Assembly (NCBI GenBank): GCA_003225615.1
Contig: QIAS01000012.1
Coordinates: 1-5,987 of the forward strand
Origin: Acidobacteriota bacterium
GTDB taxonomy: Bacteria > Acidobacteriota > Terriglobia > Terriglobales > Acidobacteriaceae
DNA length: 5,987 bases
Direction of reading: 5' to 3'
How positions within the stretch are numbered: the stretch's first letter is position 1; each line of letters opens with the position of its first letter. Of this stretch, positions 1 through 4,796 are shown piece by piece. The notes beneath the pieces are model-generated. The model was not told the origin of the DNA. It saw only the letters and a program-made list of their open reading frames with translations, and did no database searches. The translations under genes and the position numbers were made by a program.

Positions 1-1340
1 AGGTTCTCGCGCTCTTTGCGTTCCTCGTCCGAGTAGAAGCGCGCCTTCTCGAACTCGTGGTTCGCGATGGCGTTCTCCATACGGTGGACGATGAACTTAA
101 TCCGTTTCTGGACTTCGGTGATCTCTTCAGGTAACGAAGTCTGGCGGAGCTTGACACGAGCGCCGGCTTCGTCGATCAGGTCAATAGCCTTGTCCGGAAG
201 AAAACGATCCGGAATGTAGCGGTTGGAATGCGAAACCGCGAAGTTGATGGCATCGTCCGTGTAAGTAACCGCGTGGAACTTCTCATAGCGGTCCTTGATC
301 CCGAACAGAATCTTGGTTGCGTCGACTTCGCCCGGGGGCGGAACCTTCACGGCCTGGAAGCGGCGCTCCAGAGAGCGATCCTTCTCGATCGACTTGCGGT
401 ACTCACCGGGTGTGGTTGCGCCAATACACTGGATCTCGCCGCGGGATAAAGCCGGCTTCAGGATGTTGGCAGCGTCGAGCGAACCTTCGGCTGAACCTGC
501 GCCAACCAGAGTGTGAAGCTCGTCGATGAAGATGATGGCGTTCTGCGACTCCATCAGTTCCTTCATGATGGTCTTGAGGCGCTCTTCAAACTGGCCGCGG
601 TATTTTGTGCCGGCGACGATCAGCGAGAGATCGAGAGCCAGGATGCGCTTGTCGGCGAGGAAAGACGGAACTTCGCCGTCGGCGATGCGTTGTGCCAAGC
701 CTTCGACGATGGCAGTCTTGCCCACACCGGGTTCGCCGATCAGCACCGGATTGTTCTTGGTGCGGCGGCAGAGAATCTGAACTACGCGCTCGAGTTCGCC
801 TTCACGACCCACCAGCGGGTCGAGCTGGGTATCCATCGCGGCCTGGGTGAGGTCGCGGGAGAACTCGGCGAGCAGGGAAGACTCGCGTTGCCGCTGAGGC
901 TGAGCTTTTTCCTGACTGGTGCGGGCCAGTTCTTCGCGAATACTTGAGAGACGCAGTCCGCGCTCATGCAGAATTTCCGCTGCGAAGCACTTCTCTTCGC
1001 GCAACAGGCCTAGTAACAGATGTTCCGTTCCAATGTGTTTATGAGAAAGCCGTTCTGCCTCTTCTGCTGCATACGCCAACACCCGCTTGCACTCATTACT
1101 CAAAGGGAGGTCGACCGAGGTCGAAACCTTCTCCCGGATAGTGGTATGTCCTTCAATCTGCTTGCGGATGGACTCCACTGAGGCATGAGAGCGCAGGAAC
1201 CGATTGGTGAGAGCTTTGTCTTCGCGCAGCAGGCCCAACAGCAGGTGCTCCGTCTCTATATAGGGAGAACCGAACTGGCTGGCCTCGTAGCGCGCAAAGA
1301 AGATGACGCGCCGGGCTTTCTCCGTGTACCGTTCAAACAT
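1..1340 (-). CDS. clpC: ATP-dependent Clp protease ATP-binding subunit ClpC, N-terminal half (partial, 3' end outside window)
   Basis: Hsp100/AAA+ unfoldase that unfolds cytoplasmic substrates and threads them into ClpP. The frame is open from the ATG at 1340 to the window edge (446 codons plus 2 nt), so roughly the second half of a protein of about 800 residues is missing. Two Clp N-domain repeats are visible, each with an [10 protein letters not shown] motif (residues 31-40 and 106-115). The first AAA+ module follows: Walker A GEPGVGKT (202-209), Walker B IIFIDE (269-274), sensor-1 GATT (307-310) and arginine-finger region LERRF (324-328). The visible part ends in the middle-domain UVR-like segment ([17 protein letters not shown], about 427-443), which is present in ClpC and absent from ClpA and distinguishes it from the long ClpB coiled coil. 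The start is supported by the canonical [12 protein letters not shown]-terminus and a weak AAAGGG ribosome site 5 nt upstream. The 290-bp spacer upstream suggests its own promoter. Confidence 0.97.
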   Translation of the reverse strand, partial: MFERYTEKARRVIFFARYEASQFGSPYIETEHLLLGLLREDKALTNRFLRSHASVESIRKQIEGHTTIREKVSTSVDLPLSNECKRVLAYAAEEAERLSHKHIGTEHLLLGLLREEKCFAAEILHERGLRLSSIREELARTSQEKAQPQRQRESSLLAEFSRDLTQAAMDTQLDPLVGREGELERVVQILCRRTKNNPVLIGEPGVGKTAIVEGLAQRIADGEVPSFLADKRILALDLSLIVAGTKYRGQFEERLKTIMKELMESQNAIIFIDELHTLVGAGSAEGSLDAANILKPALSRGEIQCIGATTPGEYRKSIEKDRSLERRFQAVKVPPPGEVDATKILFGIKDRYEKFHAVTYTDDAINFAVSHSNRYIPDRFLPDKAIDLIDEAGARVKLRQTSLPEEITEVQKRIKFIVHRMENAIANHEFEKARFYSDEERKEREN

Positions 1341-1361
1341 AAACGCCCTTTCGCCGTCGAG

Positions 1362-1383
1362 CTAGCCGGGAGACTGGGGCTAG
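1362..1383 (-). other. Stem-loop in the clpC 5' leader
   Basis: Inverted repeat CTAGCC (1362-1367) / GGCTAG (1378-1383) with a 10-nt loop, extendable by one G-U pair. In the clpC transcript it would lie about 21 nt upstream of the ATG, just before the AAAGGG ribosome site, which it leaves unpaired. It has no T-run and so is not an intrinsic terminator. It could tune translation or mRNA stability, or be chance. Confidence 0.35.
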
Positions 1384-1419
1384 TCTGCCACCCGACCACC
1401 CTATAGGCCCTCTATCGTC

Positions 1420-1449
1420 ATTATGCAATCAAAGCACCATATAACCCAA
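1420..1449 (-). promoter_or_regulatory. Candidate sigma-70-type promoter of clpC
   Basis: On the minus strand a CATAAT -10 hexamer (1425-1420, five of six matches to TATAAT) sits 18 nt downstream of a weak TTGGGT -35 (1449-1444). The predicted transcript would start near 1413, leaving a leader of about 73 nt that contains the 1362-1383 hairpin. I saw no CIRCE inverted repeat, CtsR-type GGTCAAA repeat or sigma-32-like CCCCAT box in the spacer, so classical heat-shock control of clpC is not visible here. Confidence 0.4.
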
Positions 1450-1508
1450 GTCCCTGAGCCTGCTAGTAACCCACGGTCTCAGGAACAAGTGCCTTGCTTG
1501 CCGTCTTC

Positions 1509-1544
1509 TGCAGTTCGACTGCAACTACTTGCAGCCAGCCTGCA
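1509..1544. promoter_or_regulatory. Four TGCA cores at helical-turn spacing upstream of clpC
   Basis: TGCA cores begin at 1509, 1520, 1530 and 1541, giving spacings of 11, 10 and 11 bp. In context they read CTGCAG, CTGCAA, TTGCAG and CTGCAG (YTGCAR). The first two form a perfect dyad, TGCAGT-TCG-ACTGCA (1509-1523). The outermost pair extends to the inverted repeat TTCTGCAG (1506-1513) / CTGCAGAA (1540-1547). The array lies about 60 bp upstream of the candidate clpC -35 and about 86 bp past the lolD stop. One-per-turn spacing would put all the cores on the same face of the DNA, as in a cooperative operator. An RNA hairpin in the lolD 3' UTR is the alternative; no T-run follows it. The rest of the 1341-1630 spacer holds only the promoter and leader hairpin listed separately. 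Confidence 0.35.
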
Positions 1545-1630
1545 GAACCTGTCCTTTCTTGCGCTCCAATCCGATGCCGGAAAATGGCTACATTCATGTG
1601 GACGGCCGCTTGGACTTCCAAAATTCATAT

Positions 1631-2320
1631 CTAAGCTGGCAGCGATTCCGGCGCTACTTCTTCCATCCTCCCTCGTTCCAGCCGCAAAACCCGATGACAA
1701 CGGCGGGCAAAGGCAACATTGTGAGTTGCGATTAACGAGGTGAGTTGGTACTCGCGATGTAGGCGAGCAATCAATTCGAAAACCGAATCGGCCGTGCGGT
1801 TGTCGAGATCCCCGGTGGGCTCATCGGCCAGCAACAACTTGGGGCCGGTTACGAGCGCCCGGGCGAGAGCTACTCTTTGTTGCTCACCCCCGGACAATTC
1901 TCCGGAACGGTGATGAGAGCGTTTCTCTAACCCGACTTCACGCAGCCAGCGGGAAGCGTCCCCTTCCACATCGTGCCACGACCTTCCGCGCAACAGGAGG
2001 GGCATGGCTACATTCTCCAGGGCCGTAAACTCGGGAAGGAGGTAGTGAAACTGCCAGACAAACCCGATTTCGCGATTGCGAAAGTCAGCTGCCGCATCCC
2101 CGGAGAGAGAATTCAATCGCAAGTGGGCGAAGTATACGTCACCCGCAGAAGCGCTATCAAGAGCGCCCAGGATGTGCAACAAGGTACTCTTGCCGGCGCC
2201 GGATTCTCCGACGATGGCCACCAGTTCCCCCTGGGCCACTTGAAAGGACAAGTTGTCAAAGAGCACCAAGTCCGACTCGCCAGAGCGAAAGACCTTTTTC
2301 AACCGCTCAACACGCAGCAT
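1631..2320 (-). CDS. lolD: LolD-type ATP-binding subunit of the lipoprotein-releasing ABC exporter
   Basis: ATPase that powers release of mature lipoproteins from the inner membrane to LolA, acting on the cytoplasmic face with LolC/E-type permeases. It has 229 residues, normal for LolD. All ABC motifs are intact: Walker A GESGAGKS (38-45), Q-loop in VWQFHYLLPEF (Q90), signature LSGGEQQR (142-149), Walker B LLLADEPTG (162-170, catalytic E167) and switch H200 in IATH. The FHYLLPEFTALENVAMPLL stretch is close to the LolD hallmark and separates it from MacB/FtsE-like relatives. I chose the ATG at 2320 because the domain starts directly after it and a weak GGAT lies 7 nt upstream. An in-frame ATG at 2410 would add 30 residues, has no ribosome site and is atypical. 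The permease gene lies upstream, but 276 bp away and separated by a REP pair and a candidate promoter. Confidence 0.93.
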   Translation of the reverse strand: MLRVERLKKVFRSGESDLVLFDNLSFQVAQGELVAIVGESGAGKSTLLHILGALDSASAGDVYFAHLRLNSLSGDAAADFRNREIGFVWQFHYLLPEFTALENVAMPLLLRGRSWHDVEGDASRWLREVGLEKRSHHRSGELSGGEQQRVALARALVTGPKLLLADEPTGDLDNRTADSVFELIARLHREYQLTSLIATHNVAFARRCHRVLRLERGRMEEVAPESLPA

Positions 2321-2436
2321 TGGCGCTATCCAGTTTAGATGCAACTCGGGTCTGTTTCGTTCCAGAGGCCCCAGTTGCGGCGCGGCTGCAATGTCCGCTG
2401 CCAATCCCATTAAAACACGGCGGCAGCCGGTTGTTT

Positions 2437-2462
2437 GTAGGGTCTCGTTTCCGGAGCCCTAC
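2437..2462 (-). other. Stem-loop at the start of the predicted lolD leader RNA
   Basis: Arms GTAGGG (2437-2442) / CCCTAC (2457-2462), continued after a one-base bulge by CTC (2444-2446) / GAG (2454-2456), closing a 7-nt loop. If transcription starts near 2465 this hairpin would form the 5' end of the lolD mRNA, about 116 nt before the ATG. A 5'-terminal hairpin often stabilises a message. No riboswitch class is recognised. Confidence 0.35.
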
Positions 2463-2471
2463 TCGCAAAAC

Positions 2472-2477
2472 TGTATA
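2472..2477 (-). promoter_or_regulatory. Candidate -10 box of a lolD promoter
   Basis: TATACA on the minus strand (2477-2472), preceded by GGG and lacking any good -35 hexamer at 16-18 nt. A missing -35 is typical of activator-dependent promoters. The predicted start is near 2465, giving a leader of about 145 nt before the lolD ATG at 2320. Confidence 0.4.
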
Positions 2478-2497
2478 CCCGTTCATTAACAACACAA

Positions 2498-2513
2498 TGT
2501 GACGATGGTCACA
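2498..2513. promoter_or_regulatory. CRP/FNR-family operator (TGTGA-N6-TCACA)
   Basis: Perfect 6+6 palindrome TGTGAC-GATG-GTCACA, identical to the core consensus of CRP-type sites (TGTGA, 6-nt spacer, TCACA). Its centre (2505.5) lies about 40-42 bp upstream of the start predicted from the TATACA box at 2477-2472. That is the class II activator position, overlapping where a -35 element would be. It sits between lolC and lolD, and only lolD is downstream in the right orientation. A cAMP-receptor-type regulator is the natural guess. Some non-CRP members of the Crp/Fnr family share this half-site, so the regulator's identity is inferred. Confidence 0.6.
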
Positions 2514-2550
2514 ATGGCACGTACGTGGGTGCGAGTGCACGCGCGCTCTG

Positions 2551-2600
2551 GTAGCGCCGCGGTCGCGGCGGCTAAGTGGCCGGCGAGACGCCGGCGCTAC
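2551..2600. repeat. Double REP-like (BIME-like) palindromic element overlapping the lolC stop codon
   Basis: Two 22-bp units sit head to head at the two ends of a 50-bp block, each starting GTAGCGCCG and matching at 18 of 22 positions. The left unit folds as CGCCGC (2555-2560) / GCGGCG (2565-2570) with a GGTC loop. The right unit folds as GCCGGCG (2579-2585) / CGCCGGC (2589-2595) with a 3-nt loop. The outer GTAGCGCCG (2551-2559) and CGGCGCTAC (2592-2600) can also pair over the whole block. The right unit supplies the TAG stop of the permease gene (2599-2597). The 12-mer CGCCGGCGCTAC at 2589-2600 recurs exactly at 4785-4796. The arrangement is that of REP/BIME elements. The hairpins could block 3' exonucleases; no T-run follows, so they are not typical terminators. 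Confidence 0.75.
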
Positions 2601-3928
2601 TCATAGCGCAGGGCTTCGGCGGGAAGAATGCGAGCTGCGGACCACGATGGATACAGCGTTGCTACGAAGGAAACTCCAATTGCAACTGCCGCGACTAGCA
2701 GGCCATCGAGAGGACGGGGTGCGAAAGGCACGTAGTCGATGGAATAGACCTCCGGCGAAAGGGAGATCAGGTGGTAGTGCCCTCCCGCCCAGGTCAAGGC
2801 ATAGCCGAGGATCATTCCTACTCCCGTACCGACCAGCCCAATGAGCATTCCCTGAGCCAGAAACAGGCGCCGGACCTGCGATTTGCGTGTTCCCATCGAC
2901 ATGAGCACCGCAATATCCTTGGTCTTCTCCATGACCATCATGGTGAGGGAGATCAGGATATTCAGCGCAGCCACAAAGACGATGAGCCCGATGGTGATGA
3001 AGGTCACCAAACGTTCCAGACGCAAAGCATGGAACAAGGCCTTGTTCTGCTCCATCCAGTTGGTGGCCATGAAGCCGGGCCCGGCGTCCTGCTCCATGCG
3101 GGCGGCAATCTCTTTCGCTTTGTAGATATCGTCGACTTTGAATTCGATCACCGAGATCAGGTCGCCCAGTCCGAACAGGCTTTGAGCGTCGGTAAGACGT
3201 GTGAAGGCCCAGGAGGTGTCGTAGTCATAGAAGCCGGAGTTGAAGATTCCCGCGACGCGGAAACGAATGTACTTGGGGACCATGCCAAAGGGAGTGAGTT
3301 CACCCTGAGGACTCGTGACCAGGACGACTGAGCCCACCGCGGCCCCGAGTTCGTCGGCCATATCCTTACCGAGGATGATGGGAGGCATAGCGGCAATACG
3401 CTGCTGAACGGCGTTGAGCGCATCCGGAGGTTCGGACTCGCGGTTTTTAGTTGCCTGATCTGGTGCCAGGTTTGGAATCACCGGGGACGAGGAGGGCGGA
3501 TTTTCTTCTAATGCCTGGGCGGAGCCTGCGCTCACTGACTTCAGCAGGTCGCTGACCTTGCGTTCATACTGCGGCAACATGCCCTTCAGGACAGCTCCAC
3601 GTGCGCGCGGCCCACGCGAAATCAGGACCTGCTCATAAATGGCGGGAGCTGCCGCTGTGACGTGCGGTTCCCTGGAGAGCTTGTCGAGAAGGGCGCGCCA
3701 ATCCTTGATGCCGTCGCCCTGGATTCGCATCAGGCTGATGTGGGCTGTCGAACCCAGCAGGCGATCCCGTAGATCCTGGCGAAAGCCGTTGTTGATGGCC
3801 AGAGCGACGATGAGCGAGGCAACTCCGGCGGCGACCCCGGCGATAGAAATTCCGGTGATCACGCCGATAAAAGCCTGGCGGCGCTTGGCACGCAAATATC
3901 GAGTTGCGACGAAAAGTTCGAAGCGCAT
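2597..3928 (-). CDS. LolC/LolE-family permease of the lipoprotein-releasing ABC exporter
   Basis: Inner-membrane subunit that extracts outer-membrane-destined lipoproteins and hands them to LolA, driven by LolD. It has 443 residues with the four-helix MacB/LolE fold: TM1 about 20-45, a large periplasmic domain about 46-305, TM2 about 306-333, TM3 about 355-380 and TM4 about 407-427. The family hallmark EKTKDIAVLMSMG (334-346) after TM2 is the cytoplasmic coupling helix contacting the ATPase. The C-terminus YPSWSAARILPAEALRYE (426-443) is typical. The N-terminus MRFELFVATRYLRAKRRQAF is a classic LolC/E start and supports the ATG at 3928, although the bases just upstream (GCTCCCC) are not a Shine-Dalgarno sequence. 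It is about 40 residues longer than usual, from a low-complexity insert (about 131-182). LolC and LolE cannot be told apart here; as the only permease seen it may form a homodimer. Its TAG stop lies in a REP-like repeat. Confidence 0.93.
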   Translation of the reverse strand: MRFELFVATRYLRAKRRQAFIGVITGISIAGVAAGVASLIVALAINNGFRQDLRDRLLGSTAHISLMRIQGDGIKDWRALLDKLSREPHVTAAAPAIYEQVLISRGPRARGAVLKGMLPQYERKVSDLLKSVSAGSAQALEENPPSSSPVIPNLAPDQATKNRESEPPDALNAVQQRIAAMPPIILGKDMADELGAAVGSVVLVTSPQGELTPFGMVPKYIRFRVAGIFNSGFYDYDTSWAFTRLTDAQSLFGLGDLISVIEFKVDDIYKAKEIAARMEQDAGPGFMATNWMEQNKALFHALRLERLVTFITIGLIVFVAALNILISLTMMVMEKTKDIAVLMSMGTRKSQVRRLFLAQGMLIGLVGTGVGMILGYALTWAGGHYHLISLSPEVYSIDYVPFAPRPLDGLLVAAVAIGVSFVATLYPSWSAARILPAEALRYE

Positions 3929-3935
3929 GGGGAGC

Positions 3936-3963
3936 TATCAGCCGTCAGCTGTCAGCTTTCAGC
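3936..3963. repeat. Four tandem heptamers (NNTCAGC) in the lolC/E leader
   Basis: Reading the plus strand: TATCAGC, CGTCAGC, TGTCAGC, TTTCAGC, i.e. four uninterrupted 7-bp units (3936-3942, 3943-3949, 3950-3956, 3957-3963) with a fixed TCAGC core and two variable bases. On the coding strand the units read GCTGANN and end 7 nt before the ATG at 3928, where a ribosome site would be expected. The form resembles the short tandem heptanucleotide repeats known from cyanobacteria (STRR). Copy-number slippage here would change the distance from promoter to start codon. Confidence 0.8.
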
Positions 3964-3977
3964 AAAGACAACGCTCG

Positions 3978-3983
3978 ATTATA
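3978..3983 (-). promoter_or_regulatory. Candidate -10 box of the lolC/E promoter
   Basis: Perfect TATAAT on the minus strand (3983-3978). No convincing -35 lies 16-18 nt upstream (GTCAAG at 19 nt is the nearest candidate). The box sits inside a small dyad, CTCG (3974-3977) / CGAG (3985-3988), so a repressor could cover it. Transcription would begin near 3971 and the short leader of about 43 nt would consist mostly of the heptamer repeats. Confidence 0.45.
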
Positions 3984-4029
3984 ACGAGTTCGCGGATCAT
4001 CGCTTGACCGACAACGAGCTTCCAGAGGC

Positions 4030-4071
4030 AAAAACCGCAGAGCAGTTCGCGGAGAGCGCCCGTAAACGGGC
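4030..4071 (-). terminator. Possible intrinsic terminator after the methyltransferase gene
   Basis: Immediately after the TGA of the upstream gene, the transcript contains a perfect 6-bp hairpin GCCCGT-TT-ACGGGC (4071-4058). It is followed by a weaker stem CCGC (4052-4049) / GCGG (4038-4035) and then five T residues (4034-4030). The T-run makes termination plausible. The second stem is short with a 10-nt loop, so readthrough into lolC/E is likely. Confidence 0.35.
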
Positions 4072-4656
4072 TCAAGACTTACGCCATCTCGGGATCAATG
4101 CGGGGACATGGCCGCGATAAGCGACGTACTCCGCGCCGAATCTTTCTTCCAGTTCGCGGTCTTCCATGCGAATCATAATGGCACCGGTGAGCACCGCGAA
4201 TGCAGTCAGAGCGAAATTCACCACCAAGCCAGACCCTATGCTCCAGGCGAGCATTTCGCAGAGGTGTCCGAGATAGACGGGATGTCGGACGCGGGCGCGG
4301 ATGCCACTGGTTACGAGTCGCTGATCGTGGTGGCTGGCCTGTAGTTCCGGGAGGCCTCCGAGTTGCGCACAGGTGAAACGCTCACCTGCTTGTTTGTAGG
4401 TGTAAACGCCTGCACCGAATAGGACGAGCGCCGGAATCCAGGCGGAAGGCGAGTTGTAGAACCGCAGGTTCCGCCACAGAGAGGTGAGTGCAGCAAGGAC
4501 CAGCCACATCCCGATCCAAAGTGATACAAGAAGTCGATAAGGCTCCTTGCGGGCTCGCCAGTAGTCAACTCGCGGGTGGATGAGAAGCCAAAAGGACGGT
4601 ATCGTCGAATAGATAACGCACGCGAGCCAAGCCAACCTTTGCAGGAATACGTCCAC
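4072..4656 (-). CDS. Isoprenylcysteine carboxyl methyltransferase (ICMT/PEMT) family membrane protein
   Basis: Small polytopic protein of 194 residues, the usual size of bacterial ICMT-like enzymes. These are predicted SAM-dependent methyltransferases in the cytoplasmic membrane; the bacterial substrates are mostly unknown, so no reaction is assigned. Hydrophobic segments lie at about 9-28, 43-62, 71-87 and 133-162. The conserved cofactor-binding C-terminal half is visible: LVTSGIRARVRHPVYLGH (114-131, with the R-H-P-x-Y core at 124-128), then EDRELEERFGAEYVAYR (165-181) with the conserved Glu and Tyr residues. The start is a GTG at 4656. An in-frame TAA lies four codons upstream, so little extension is possible, and no clear Shine-Dalgarno sequence is seen. 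It is separated from the upstream gene by 136 bp of mainly repeat sequence and may be co-transcribed with it. A role in protein prenylation is unlikely in bacteria; lipid or small-molecule methylation is the alternative. Confidence 0.82.
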   Translation of the reverse strand: MDVFLQRLAWLACVIYSTIPSFWLLIHPRVDYWRARKEPYRLLVSLWIGMWLVLAALTSLWRNLRFYNSPSAWIPALVLFGAGVYTYKQAGERFTCAQLGGLPELQASHHDQRLVTSGIRARVRHPVYLGHLCEMLAWSIGSGLVVNFALTAFAVLTGAIMIRMEDRELEERFGAEYVAYRGHVPALIPRWRKS

Positions 4657-4677
4657 CTGGGAATCTTAACAGCGGGA

Positions 4678-4767
4678 ATTTCAGTCGTCCCTTCGGGGCT
4701 GGCTCGGTTGGCCAGTGTACCCGGCGCTGAAGCGCCGGGCTACTCTCACGACCTCCTCCGGGACTGA
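4678..4767. repeat. Composite cloverleaf-like palindromic element
   Basis: An outer stem TCAGTC (4681-4686) / GACTGA (4762-4767) encloses several smaller hairpins. These are CCC-TTC-GGG (4689-4697), CTGGC (4699-4703) / GCCAG (4711-4715) with a 7-nt loop, and the perfect 9-bp stem CCCGGCGCT (4720-4728) / AGCGCCGGG (4731-4739). A weak TCC-TCC-GGGA follows near 4754-4763. The central stem ends in GGGCTACTC (4737-4745), matching the GCTACTC at the edge of the 2551-2600 element. The two flanks (GTCCCTTCGGGG and CCTCCTCCGGGACT) look like diverged copies of one CGTCCCTNCGGGACT-type box. I recall similar boxes recurring between genes in Acidobacteriota, but cannot verify that here. It lacks tRNA landmarks. 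It fills most of the gap between the propeller gene and the methyltransferase gene. Confidence 0.6.
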
Positions 4768-4782
4768 CTTGTTGCTGTGCGG

Positions 4783-4796
4783 AGCGCCGGCGCTAC
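4783..4796. repeat. REP-like half element carrying the stop codon of the propeller gene
   Basis: The 12-mer CGCCGGCGCTAC (4785-4796) is identical to the right end of the 2551-2600 element, and AGCGCCGGCGCT (4783-4794) is a perfect palindrome. Beyond the shared 12-mer the two copies diverge, so this looks like a decayed or half unit. On the coding strand it reads GTAGCGCCGGCG, and its TAG is the stop codon of the upstream gene (4795-4793). Confidence 0.6.

Noticed and set aside
513..947. Plus-strand open frame of 144 codons
   Set aside because: It lies entirely antisense to the well-conserved AAA+ region of clpC and has no recognisable domain; a GC-rich shadow frame.
1506..1547. Intrinsic terminator of lolD
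   Set aside because: The inverted repeat has a 26-nt internal segment and is not followed by a T-run on the minus strand.
1341..1630. CIRCE or CtsR operator for clpC
   Set aside because: Neither the TTAGCACTC/GAGTGCTAA inverted repeat nor a GGTCAAA tandem is present.
1423..1743. Plus-strand open frame of 106 codons spanning the lolD-clpC gap
   Set aside because: It overlaps the 3' end of lolD, has no Shine-Dalgarno sequence, low-complexity content and no recognised homology; the gap is better explained as regulatory.
2321..2410. 30-residue N-terminal extension of LolD from the ATG at 2410
   Set aside because: No ribosome site precedes 2410 and the LolD domain begins right at the ATG at 2320.
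2771..3331. Plus-strand open frame of 186 codons, His/Asp-rich
   Set aside because: Antisense to the LolC/E permease; the composition is what hydrophobic codons give when read in reverse.
4678..4767. tRNA or tRNA-like gene
   Set aside because: The fold is cloverleaf-like, but there is no T-loop GTTCRAN motif, no proper anticodon arm and no acceptor stem of 7 bp.
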